From: Saccoglossus kowalevskii
Lineage: Eukaryota; Hemichordata; Enteropneusta; Harrimaniidae
Direction: 5' to 3'
NCBI RefSeq assembly: GCF_000003605.2
Contig: NW_003147273.1
Location: 217,895-240,625 of the forward strand
DNA length: 22,731 bases
In this document: positions 1 to 8,948 of the stretch, piece after piece
Numbering within the stretch: position 1 is the stretch's first letter
Layout of the letters: every line of letters begins with the position of its first letter
Translations under genes and position numbers: made by a program
Notes under the pieces: generated by a model
What the model saw: the letters and a program-made list of their open reading frames with translations, nothing else
What the model was told of the DNA's origin: nothing
The model's database searches: none

Positions 1-13
1 CTACAAGTGATAG

Positions 14-202
14 AGTTTTGTTGCGAAGTGATAGAGCTTTGCCGCAACTAATTAAAGTTTTACCGACAAATTGTGGAGTTTTGCCGTCAAATAATAAAGT
101 TTTACCATGAAATAATAGAGTTTTGCCGTAAAGTAATAGTGTTTTGCTGTGAAGTAATACTGTTTTTCCGTCAAATAATGAAGTTTTGCCGCGATGAATT
201 AA
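14..202. repeat. 21-bp minisatellite A, nine tandem copies
   Basis: Nine copies of a unit close to AGTTTTGCCGTCAAATAATAG start at 14, 35, 56, 77, 98, 119, 140, 161 and 182. The spacing is exactly 21 bp with no indels, although individual copies differ at several bases. The bases before 14 look like the end of another copy, so the array probably continues left of the window. The minus strand is open from 244 to the window edge, with a repeating seven-residue peptide that usually ends in G-K-T. One plus frame is open over most copies but hits a stop in the second. There is no ATG in the minus frame. I see no proof that it is translated. Confidence 0.9.
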
Positions 203-352
203 ATATATGTTGTCACTTGTGGAGTACGCTGATGTAGAACACACTTAATTGGGAGTGTTCAATATTCAATAAAATAAACAACAAATCTAACCTTTATTGT
301 CTATTTGATCGCAGTTGATCTGGATGATGCAATTCGCCACGTTCAGTCGTTA

Positions 353-514
353 AAAGTAGAAATTTCAGCATTATGAAAGTCAAGATTAAAAGTCAAGATT
401 TCGAGATTGAAAGTCAAAATTCCGAGGTTGCAAGTCAAAATTTCGAGATTGAAAGTCGAAATTTCGAGATTTAAAGTCAAAATTTCGAGATTAAAAGTCA
501 AAATTTCGAAATTT
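353..514. repeat. 21-bp minisatellite B, about seven copies
   Basis: A unit close to AAAGTCAAAATTTCGAGATT(G/A/T) starts at 389, 410, 431, 452, 473 and 494, again exactly 21 bp apart. Irregular or shortened copies start at 353 and 376. The unit sequence is unrelated to minisatellite A about 150 bp upstream, but the period is the same. One plus-strand frame is open from about 377 to 532 and reads as a basic heptapeptide repeat (K-V-K-I-S-R-L type), with no ATG. Confidence 0.88.
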
Positions 515-1420
515 ATTATTTTTGGTCGTGGCCTTAATGGGCTTCCGTAGTTAATTACAGTTCACAAAAATAATGATGATTTTTACAAAATGAACAAATC
601 TGATAAAGGTCTGGCTGGCGGTTCCCCACGTAATGATTAACATGACTAAGTCAGCCGTGACTTTGTTTTGACATCAGCAAAATTGTACAATGACTGCCAA
701 ATTTCATTTAGTTAGTATCTAAATACAATCTATGAGGTGTTGCAACATTGAACTTCCTTTTTGAAGTTTTTTTTTATTTATTTTGCTCATTGAATGACCA
801 TTGAATAAATTATAGAGATAGTGGAGCATGAAAGAAAAACTATAAATTATTCTATATGAGTATTGTCAGATTTCTCATTGCTGTGTTATTCAGATATGAC
901 ATCAAGTATTTGATTTAATTTAATTTATATATTTATTTAAATACATGTTGTTTTTAATATGACGATATGTGGTATATGATTTATTATATTGTTTTGTGTC
1001 ATATGTGATTGCATATCATTAATTTGCGAAAAGGACGTCACGTATGTAACATAAATGTGTGTATTGTTGGATAGCATATGAAAAACTGTACCTTTATATC
1101 TGTGACCAGGAGTAACACAATACATATTACCATCATTGCTGTGTAACTTGCCATCTCTCTGTCGTGGAAAAATAATGAAAGAACTGAAGTGTTGTGTTAT
1201 GTTGTATTGTAATATGACATTAATACACAAATTCCTATAGCCACTTGTTGGCATTGTTATTTATAGACAATATTATAATAAACAAGTTTTTATTCTTGCG
1301 TTGCATCAGAGACAATTTACATACAGTGTACTTATTATTGCTGCTGTCATTATCTAATATTTGCTAATGACAGATTTGATTGGTGATATGTAGCTCGGAA
1401 CATTATGTCCATAAAAATTA
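515..1420. other. AT-rich DNA without a recognised gene
   Basis: I see no conserved coding sequence, RNA gene or transposon end here. A minus-strand frame of 105 codons (937-1254) starts with ATG but has low-complexity AT-driven composition and no recognisable domain, so I do not call it a gene. Confidence 0.5.
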
Positions 1421-1516
1421 GGGAGGGAGGGAGAGCGGGAGAGACATAGAAAGGGGAAGAGAGGACATAGGGTGGAAGGAAGGAAGGAAGAAGGAAGGAA
1501 GGAAGGAAGGAAGGAA
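1421..1516. repeat. Purine-rich tract with (GGAA)n microsatellite
   Basis: The tract begins with GGGA/GAGA-type repeats (1421-1470) and passes into a nearly perfect GGAA tetranucleotide run from about 1474 to 1516, interrupted once by a single-base irregularity near 1490. Purines are almost exclusively on the plus strand. Confidence 0.9.
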
Positions 1517-1659
1517 ATGGTTGAGCACTACTTAATACATTGAATTAACATGGCGGCTGTCGCGCATACTGTAGCAGCTTGTGTGTGTGCGTGAACTGTG
1601 TTATAGCACATGCAACCCTGAATTGTTGTTTTTTGAAGGGACAGTGGTATGCTTTCAAA

Positions 1660-3890
1660 TGCAATAATTTCGATCAATCAATATCAATGAAATGCATTCT
1701 GAGTAGTTCAGGAATATGGATCTGAAAAGTGTTGTAACTGTTGAAACGTGTTTTTTTTAACAACATAGTCTGTTTTTCTTCGTCATGTCATAATTTGAGA
1801 ATAGTTTGAGTCACAACTGTAAAATTTGTATATTTGTTGAAAATACCAGGAGATATAAGAACTTGCAGGTGTTTAAAATGAAAGACCAACTTTTACCTAC
1901 AAGCCTTATCGAGCATGAACTTGGTTTGGATGTGTTTCCTCTCACGTTCGTTTAGTATCGTTCCTTGTAAATACGGTTTCTATTTCTTGGGTATTGACCG
2001 GTGCTATGCAAATGTCAATGAACTATTGCCATAATTAGATCGGTGTATTGCACACTGCACTCACACAGCATTCCCACACTCACAGCGTTTCTGACACCTC
2101 TCATTAATAAAATACAGACGCAATTATATCTGTTTAAACCACTTTTTGTCACTAAAACCTTAGGTGTGACATATGCGTAGTGATGACGTGTTCATCGGAA
2201 CGATTTTGTTGTTTACGTGATTGTGTGAAATCAGACCTCTTGGCAGGAGAATAACAGTGTTCTATCCGCGATCAGGTGGTCTAATTGTATATGGAAACGG
2301 TTTGATAAATATCAATTTGATTCATTCTGAGTAGATAAACAATACGACTACAAAAACAACATGTGAGTATTGAAATATATTACTTACAACTGTGTCTGCT
2401 TGTGAGGACTGCTTCTACATTCGTCGACAGGCAGAGAGTGTGCCCTGGGTCGGTAGGGGGTTGATTTATCACATTTAAATATGTATTGTTGTTGCAAATA
2501 CCAGGAGATACATGAACATGTGTATGTTCAAAATGGAAGACAGGGAAATTACTCGGATGTCTCTGACAATATCTATCACCTAATATGTATGCATATCATT
2601 TGCACCTAATTTATTACCCTAGTGGTGACGTGTTAATTTGAAACACTTTGTTTTTACGTGGTTGCATGTTGCATATTAGTGTACAATTTCGTGAAACCAC
2701 CACTTGTCTACACTGTTTCGTTGTTTTGTTTTTTAAGTAAAATTTACATGATAGCAGGGCACACGCTGTGAGTAAGTTTAAAGACTGACTTCTGGGCAGT
2801 AGAATAACAGTGTTCTACCCGAGATACAGTGGTCTTAATTGATATGAAAACGTTTTGATAAAAATCATAGTTAAACAATACGACTACGAAAAAAGGTGTG
2901 AATGTTGAAATATGTTACTTACAACTGGGTCTGCTTGTTAGGACTGCTTCCCCTTTCGTCGACAGGCAGAGATTGTGCCCTGGGTCTGTAGTGTTTTGAT
3001 TTACCACAGTTAAATATGTATTTTAGTTGCAAATACCAGGAGATACAAGAACATGTGGGTGTTCAAAATGGAAGACAGGAAATTACCCGGATGTGTCTGG
3101 CAACGTCTATCACCTCATTTGATATTAGTGTGCAATTTCGTGAAACCAGCATTTGTTTCCACTGTTTCGTTGTTTTTAAGTAAAATTTACATGATAGAAG
3201 GACACAGGCTGTGAGTAAGAATGAAGACAGACTTCTGGGCAGTCGAAGACAGTGTTATATCCGAGATACAGTGGTCTAATTTTATATGAAAACGTTTTGA
3301 TAAAAATAAATTTGATTCATTCTTAGTATTTAAACAATACGAATCTGAATAAAAGTGGTACAGGTATGAGAAATGTGTTACTTAAAACTCAGTCTGCGTC
3401 TGCTGGTGATAAATCCTTCTTCATTCGCCGTCATGCAGAAAGTGTGTCATAGGTCAGTAGTGGGTTTAGTTCCTACTGTAAAATGTTTATTTTTGTTTCA
3501 AATGCCAGGAGATATAAGGACATGTTGGCGATTAAAATGGAAGACAAGGGAAATACCCGGATGTATCTGGCAACTTCTATAATTTAATATGTATGCATAT
3601 CATTTCCATCTAATTTGTTCACCTAGAGATGGTGTGTTCATTTGATAAATTTTAATTTTTACGTGATAGCATATTACTTGATAATAGTATGTAATTTCGT
3701 ATAATCTGCATTTGGTTACACCGTTTCGTTGCTGTTTTTTAAGTACAAGTTACATGATGGAACAGCAAAGGCTGTGAGTAAGTGTGCAGATATACCTCTT
3801 GGTAGTCGAATAATTTGATTTGCAATCGTTTTTATAAATATCAATTTGATTCATTTCAAGTATTTAAACAACACGAATCTGAAAAATGGT
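1660..3890 (+). repeat. Degenerate tandem array of a 0.4-0.65 kb unit, about four copies
   Basis: The landmark AAATACCAGGAGATA recurs at 1841, 2496, 3031 and 3500 (the last as AAATGCCAGGAGATA). Each copy then has the same order of blocks: a stretch with AAAATGGAAGACA, a GCATATCATTT or ATTTCGTGAAACC block, a GTTTCGTTGTTTTT block, AGTAGAATAACAGTGTT, TTGATTCATTCT, and (in the first three) GTCGACAGGCAGAG or a diverged form of it. Copy spacings are 655, 535 and 469 bp, so copies have gained or lost segments. A partial copy lies at about 1660-1840. Short open frames inside copies (one at 3054 of about 53 codons, one at 3373-3582) are not kept open in sister copies, so I treat this as non-coding repeat. 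Confidence 0.8.
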
Positions 3891-4719
3891 ATTGATGGAG
3901 ATGCCGTGATTAACATCCATAACAAGAATCGCGCTATAACGAGTAAATTAACATCGTATAAGGAGAATAGATAATGAGAATGAGAAATATGAGCTCGTTA
4001 AATGGTAACAATATGTTATAAACACGATTTTAATTAATTGTTACTCCACAAAAACGCCCAGGTAAACTAGGAATATTCTAGAAGGTCCATTCTACAATTT
4101 TGTTACTATTATGAATCAGCACCGACCAACGAGTCTAACCTAGCCGTGGAGGGTTTTTTCAGACGGGAATTTAGCACAAATACATACTTGATAAAATAAA
4201 AATATAAGAATAGCTTTTATATGACCACTCACATGAATCTGAGGTGTACAGTATGTGATGACGATCCACATTACAAGTGAGGAACATTTGATACAACAAC
4301 ATTAAGTTGTATTCTGAGTAAAATAAAGCTTCCTTCCCTGCACTCCCAATACTTTTATATTCAGCTCCTATTTTGTTGTGATGGCAAAAGAGAACTTTTG
4401 ATACAGGTTATTTCATACTCAAGAGGGGAATCTCCATAGCAACTTCAAGAACTTTGGGTGTTCTAATCAATCTAAAAGTCTACCTCCCCCCAACTATTGC
4501 TTAGTGGTCTTGCAAGGCGATATTTTCTCAAGCGCTAGCCGAGAAGGTACTGGAATGATCCCTATTTCGTTACTGAAGTAAGCATCCATACATTGCACCC
4601 ATTGTTGGAAGGTAGCGCATTATAAACCAGAAAAAGTCAGAAGCAAATAAGTGGTCAAATGTTCAGCATTTTAGTCACCATTAATGCAATATATTTCTTT
4701 TGTCTTTTGAATTTGTTTG
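3891..4719. other. Unique-looking intergenic DNA
   Basis: No gene, RNA or transposon end is recognisable. The stretch TTCTAGAAGGTCC near 4085 resembles alternating TTC/GAA heat-shock pentamers, but one short match is not enough to call a site. Confidence 0.4.
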
Positions 4720-4980
4720 CATTTTCTGATACCCCATCAGTTTTTTTGTTCTATTGGTTCAGCCCTCATATGGCTGTACATTTTCTGATACCCCATCACG
4801 TTTTTATTCTATTGGTTCAGCCCTCATATGGCTGTGCATTTTCAGATACCCCATCAGGTTCTTATTCTATTGGTTCAGCCCTCATATTGCTGTCCATTTT
4901 CAGATACCCCATCACGTTTTTATTCTATTGGTTCAGCCCTCATATTGCTGGCCATTTTCTGATACTCCATCACGTTTTTT
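4720..4980 (+). repeat. 58-bp minisatellite, left array, about 4.5 units
   Basis: The marker CCCTCATAT occurs at 4763, 4821, 4879 and 4937, exactly 58 bp apart. The unit runs from CATTTTCTGATACCCC through ATCACGTTTTT and ATTCTATTGGTTCAG to CCCTCATATGGCTGTG. The array stops abruptly at 4980 just after CATCACGTTTTTT, in mid-unit. The same unit resumes in the array at 7319. The open frames across it (4659-4982 and 4754-5014) are by-products of the repeat: 58 is not a multiple of three and no frame is consistently protected. Confidence 0.93.
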
Positions 4981-4983
4981 AGC

Positions 4984-4997
4984 CTTCGCAGACGAAG
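4984..4997. repeat. Short perfect hairpin at the left edge of the insertion
   Basis: CTTCG and CGAAG form a 5-bp stem around a CAGA loop. A wider pairing of AGCCT (4981-4985) with AGGCT is also visible around it. A hairpin close to an element end is seen in several transposon classes. Confidence 0.6.
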
Positions 4998-5022
4998 TCT
5001 ACCGAGGCTTATAGATTGGCTT

Positions 5023-5050
5023 CCGTCCGTCCGTCCGTCCGTCCGTTCGT
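5023..5050. repeat. (CCGT)n microsatellite
   Basis: Six perfect CCGT units run from 5023 to 5046, followed by a degenerate TCGT. The tract sits about 40 bp inside the left edge of the proposed insertion. Confidence 0.9.
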
Positions 5051-6942
5051 CTGTCTTTTACCTCTCTTGACTTTGATATGCTCTGTCCAATGTTTTTCCA
5101 AGTTGGTGCATATGTAATTCTCAGTGTCATACATATGCACGCCAAGTATTTTTTTGATTCGCCAAAGTTTCACTGTGTTTTTCTGTGATTTTCAACATTT
5201 TACTAGTAAAAATGCCGACATTTGCCGGAAAAATCCGAGTTCTAACGACATCTCGCAAGAGAACTGGCATAACGTATTGCGCATGCGCCAGTCTAATCGC
5301 TGAGGAAATCGTCGTCGTTTTCGTCTGAGGATATTGTATTCCGGGACTGTATCTTTCTTTGCACAAGCCTTATATAGATTAAATTCTATCTCAAAGGTAT
5401 GAAACTGTGCTTATGGTATTTATTATGAACTTTGATTTATCCTTTTATGTCATGACTTTGGTGAGAAACTAGCGATCGCACAGTGTCACACTTTACCAGA
5501 AAAACAGTTCTGCTATTATTGTAAGAACTGGTTATGAAACGTGTAAATCGAAAGTTTATCTCGTCATTTAGGAGGCTTGGGAATAACGTTTGGCATATAA
5601 AATACTGGAATATTAAAAACGTAAAAGTTTAGGACAGGCTGATCGTGATTATGTTATACACGATTGCTATTTCCGGTGTTCATTGGCAACTGCTAGCAGA
5701 TTGAAAGGAAGTGTGAAACTTGGTTTCGTGACGACATATTAGACTAGAATTATCGAGAAAACACAAGTCAAGTTCGGCCAACCGTGACTGCTTGAAAGCA
5801 ATGATGAAATTGAGAAGTGCTGTAATTCAATATCAATGAATCTATCATCACTTTTAAATTACCTTTGAAGTAAATATGATACCCGGGTGCGTTACTACAC
5901 TCGTGACCGATACCGGGACCTACCGGTGTTGAAATTTATTGGTAAATCGAACCTCTGTCAACAGAGACACATTTCCCCAATCAGCTATTTATTTCGGTAC
6001 TGATTAAGTCAGAGTGGCAATTTCAATGTTTAGCTACCATAATTTATCTCCATTATGAGCAGGAAAATTAATTACGGACCCCGATTGAGATGGATTTAAC
6101 GGCGGCCATGTTTTTATTGTTGACAATGTGCAGTATGCAAATTACCAGCACGCGCGGGAACCTATTAAGAGAGCTGTGAAACAATATTAGGGAGGGGGTC
6201 AAATTCACGTAATCCTCAATTTTAATGATGTTGACTCAATAGTCATAATTTTTTTTAACAATATTAACTAATATATTTTTGGCAATATATCCCGTTTTAA
6301 TCATCTAAATTTGTTTCACTGTATACAGTAAATCTTTATTTAAAAAATACAACTACAATATGTTAATTAGTATGCAAATTAGCAGCCAATCGGAGACAAT
6401 TTTCTGGAATGAACACTACAAGCCGTTCAAAGGAAATTTTACATACACTTAGGTTACATCACTACCTCTGCTGATTAGTTTGTTATGCACTTCTATCTGC
6501 ATTTATATTAAATGTATTATATTTTGTATTTTGTATTTTTTTATTTCTTTTGATATCTTGGCATCCATTTGGTTCAGCTCAAGTGAAATTTTCTGCATAT
6601 CCCTGGTCAGATTTTAATGACATTGAAAACACAAGTACTCTGGCTTTTTGCACATTCTTAATATTTTATTTTTGCAGAATCCCGTGAATATTAATTTTAC
6701 AACTTTGTAGAGTGGAAACAGACTGGTGAATTAGTTCATCCTAGACTTTGGTAGAACATGTTTAAAATAGTACAGTGTGAACTGCAATTTCTTTCTGGCT
6801 GGTGTAAATTTATTTAGTTATATTTTTTCGTACTAAAAAGACTCAAATATCTTTTTTAATTAAATTTAACAGCCAATGGGAGCACATATGCTACAACCTC
6901 TGCTTACTTTGGACTAAATGTTTTTTTTTTCTTTTTTTGCAG

Positions 6943-7073
6943 GTGCAGAGCAAGAATTTTTTTCTCAGAAAGCAAAGCCACTGGAACTGCATGTATTACA
7001 AAAACATACCGGTACTATTCGCTACATGTCTGACAATTGTATAAAGTTTCGCAGGTCCTCAACCAAAGCATAA
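6943..7073 (+). other. Candidate 3'-terminal coding exon, product unknown
   Basis: A very strong 3' splice-acceptor-like sequence (ten T, C, seven T, then GCAG) ends at 6942. From 6945 one frame stays open for 42 codons and ends in TAA at 7071-7073. The encoded peptide is polar and basic towards its end (residues such as K-F-R-R-S-S-T-K-A) with no low-complexity bias, but I recognise no domain. No upstream exon was found, and it lies inside the proposed insertion, so it could be a decayed element gene. An open run of this length also arises by chance fairly often. Confidence 0.2.
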
Positions 7074-7318
7074 ATATGTGTTTGTCTGTACATAAAATTT
7101 CACACGAATTTGTTAATAAAAACTTGATAATATTTTTCTGGATTTTTGCACTTTATTTGTATCATTATCGTATGAGAAGTACTCTTGTCCTTGCTGAGAA
7201 TAATGCTGACCTGGATGGAGAGTGCTATAAACTTGAAAATGCCATAGAAATCACATTTGCCAATTTATGTCCATGCAACTTTAGAATGACTAGCGAAGGC
7301 TATGCCATTCATAACTTG

Positions 7319-8345
7319 TATTCTATTGGTTCAGCCCTCATATGGCTGTGCATTTTCTGATATCCCATCACGAGTGTATTCTATTGGTTCAGCCCTCATA
7401 TGGCTGTGCATTTTCTGATATCCCATCACGAGTGTATTCTATTGGTTCAGCCCTCATATGGCTGTGCATTTTCAGATACCCCATCACGAGTGTATTCTAT
7501 TGGTTCAGCCCTCATATTGCTGGCCATTTTCTGATACCCATCGCGTTTTTATTCCATTGGTTCAGCCATCAGATGGCCATGCATGTTCTTATACCCCATC
7601 ACGAGTGTATTCTATTGGCCCAGCCCTCATATGGCTGTGCATTTTCTGATACCCCATCACGTTTTTATTCTACTGGCCCAGCCCTCATATGAGTGTGCGT
7701 TTTCTGATAACCCACCACGATTGCCTTCTGTTGGCTCAGCCCTTATAAGACTGTACGTTGTCTGATAACCCGTCACGATTGTCCTCTAATTATTTCCTGA
7801 TACCCTCTCACGAGTGTATTCTATAGGTTCAGCCCTCATATTGCTGTCCAGTTTCTGATACCCCATCAGGTTTTTATTCTATTGGTTCAGCCCTCATATG
7901 GCTGTGCATTTTCAGATACCCCATCACGAGTGTATTCTATTGGTTCAGCCCTCATATTGCTGGCCATTTTCTGATACCCATCGCGTTTTTATTCCATTGG
8001 TTCAGCCATCAGATGGCCATGCATTTTCTTATACCCCATCACGAGTGTATTCTATTGGCCCAGCCCTCATATGGCTGTGCATTTTCTGATACCCCATCAC
8101 GTTTTTATTCTACTGGCCCAGCCCTCATATAAGTGTGCGTTTTCTGATAACCCACCACGATTGCCTTCTGTTGGCTCAGCCCTTATAAGACTGTACGTTG
8201 TCTGATACCCCGTCACGATTGTCCTCTAATTATTTCCTGATACCCTCTCACGAGTGTATTCTATTGGTTCACCCCTCATATTGCTGTCCAGTTTCTGATA
8301 CCCCATCAGGTTTTCATTCTATTGGTTCATCCCTCACACTAATGT
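7319..8345 (+). repeat. 58-bp minisatellite, right array, about 17 units
   Basis: The marker CCCTCAT or a close variant occurs at 7335, 7393, 7451, 7509, 7566, 7624, 7682, 7740, 7833, 7891, 7949, 8006, 8064, 8122, 8180, 8273 and 8331. Spacing is 58 bp, except for two 57-bp units and two 93-bp intervals that contain a shortened unit (a 35-bp unit inside each). Two unit variants alternate: one reads CACGTTTTTATTC as in the left array, the other CACGAGTGTATTC. Diverged remnants such as TTTCTGATACAC continue to about 8410. Open frames across the array are by-products of the repeat; the common TTCTGA form of the unit puts a stop in one register. Confidence 0.95.
7436..8315 (+). repeat. 440-bp higher-order repeat, two tandem copies
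   Basis: Copy one is 7436-7875 and copy two is 7876-8315. Each holds seven intervals in the same order (58, 57, 58, 58, 58, 93, 58 bp). By eye I count about six substitutions and no indels between the copies, roughly 98-99% identity, whereas neighbouring 58-bp units differ from each other much more. That pattern is a recent duplication of a multi-unit block. Confidence 0.9.
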
Positions 8346-8948
8346 ACTCGCATGTAGAATACAACATATATTGGAATTCCTTTCTTAAATTCTTGAGAAC
8401 TTTCTGATACACTATTTACATAACCTTATTGTGTGAATTCACCAGTGTGAGAATTGTTCAGGCATTACAACTAATCCTCTTATGCGCTTTTATGAGTGTA
8501 TTTTTTTATATATGGTGCCGTTCTGTACAGGAATAAATTACTATAAAGATTGCATTTATTACTTTTCTTAAAAATATCCCCAATATTAGTATTATTATTT
8601 GTAGATGTATGACTTAAATTTTTAAAACCATGTTTGATGTTATAACCTGGACATACTTACAGCACACGTCACCCCACTTATAACAGTACACAACTTTCAG
8701 TATAGCAGTATACAATTCCTAGAATGTGTTGTATTCTCGGGGCGGTAGTATGTTTTACAGGAATATTGCTCACTTGCATGAAATATACAGGTGATTTTAT
8801 GCAGAATGCAAATGACACCAGCATATAAAAGGCAAGTGGCTTGGTAGGTATACTACTGTGGTATAATTTCGGAATAATTCTTGAAATCATTACGATTCGT
8901 ACACATACCAGGTTAATTACACAAAACTGTGAATTGTTACGCACATAC
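8346..8948. other. 3' flank of the TRIM-NHL gene
   Basis: There is no convincing gene. The stretch lies downstream of the minus-strand TRIM-NHL stop codon and probably holds its 3' untranslated region. Open frames at 8678-8959 (minus) and 8841-9170 (plus) have no recognisable domain, and the latter overlaps the real gene. Confidence 0.5.
8555..8560 (-). terminator. Candidate polyadenylation signal of the TRIM-NHL gene
   Basis: TTTATT on the plus strand reads AATAAA on the minus strand, about 390 bases past the TRIM-NHL stop codon. The hexamer is common in AT-rich DNA, so this is only a positional candidate. Confidence 0.35.

Larger units (their letters stand above)
4980..7302. mobile_element. 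Probable 2.3-kb insertion that splits the 58-bp array
   Basis: The left edge carries TAGCCTTCGC (4980-4989). The reverse complement GCGAAGGCTA lies at 7293-7302, giving a 10-bp terminal inverted repeat. The left 58-bp array ends at 4980 in mid-unit. The right array resumes at 7319 with TATTCTATTGGTTCAG, within about one base of the phase expected if the arrays were once joined. A TA is present at both junctions (4980-4981 and 7319-7320). Sixteen bases (7303-7318) between the right inverted repeat and the array may belong to the element or be diverged repeat. Just inside the left end are a perfect hairpin (4984-4997) and a CCGT microsatellite. No transposase is recognisable, so any element is non-autonomous. 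Its superfamily is not determined. Confidence 0.5.

Noticed and set aside
937-1254. 105-codon minus-strand frame with an ATG
   Set aside because: AT-driven composition, no recognisable domain, and no supporting promoter or splice signals.
4659-5014. Open frames across the left 58-bp array (107 and 86 codons), and similar ones at 7342-8407
   Set aside because: They read the same repeat in rotating frames, have no conserved frame between arrays, and the common unit form places a stop in one register.
4980-7302. The inserted segment as a Helitron (hairpin close to a CTAA on the minus strand)
   Set aside because: The hairpin is only one base from CTAA, the other end lacks a clear TC start, and the short inverted repeats do not fit Helitron structure. 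The class is left open.
7319-8345. Regular direct repeats that could suggest a CRISPR array
   Set aside because: The 58-bp units abut one another with no unique spacers, there is no cas gene, and the DNA is eukaryotic. It is a minisatellite.
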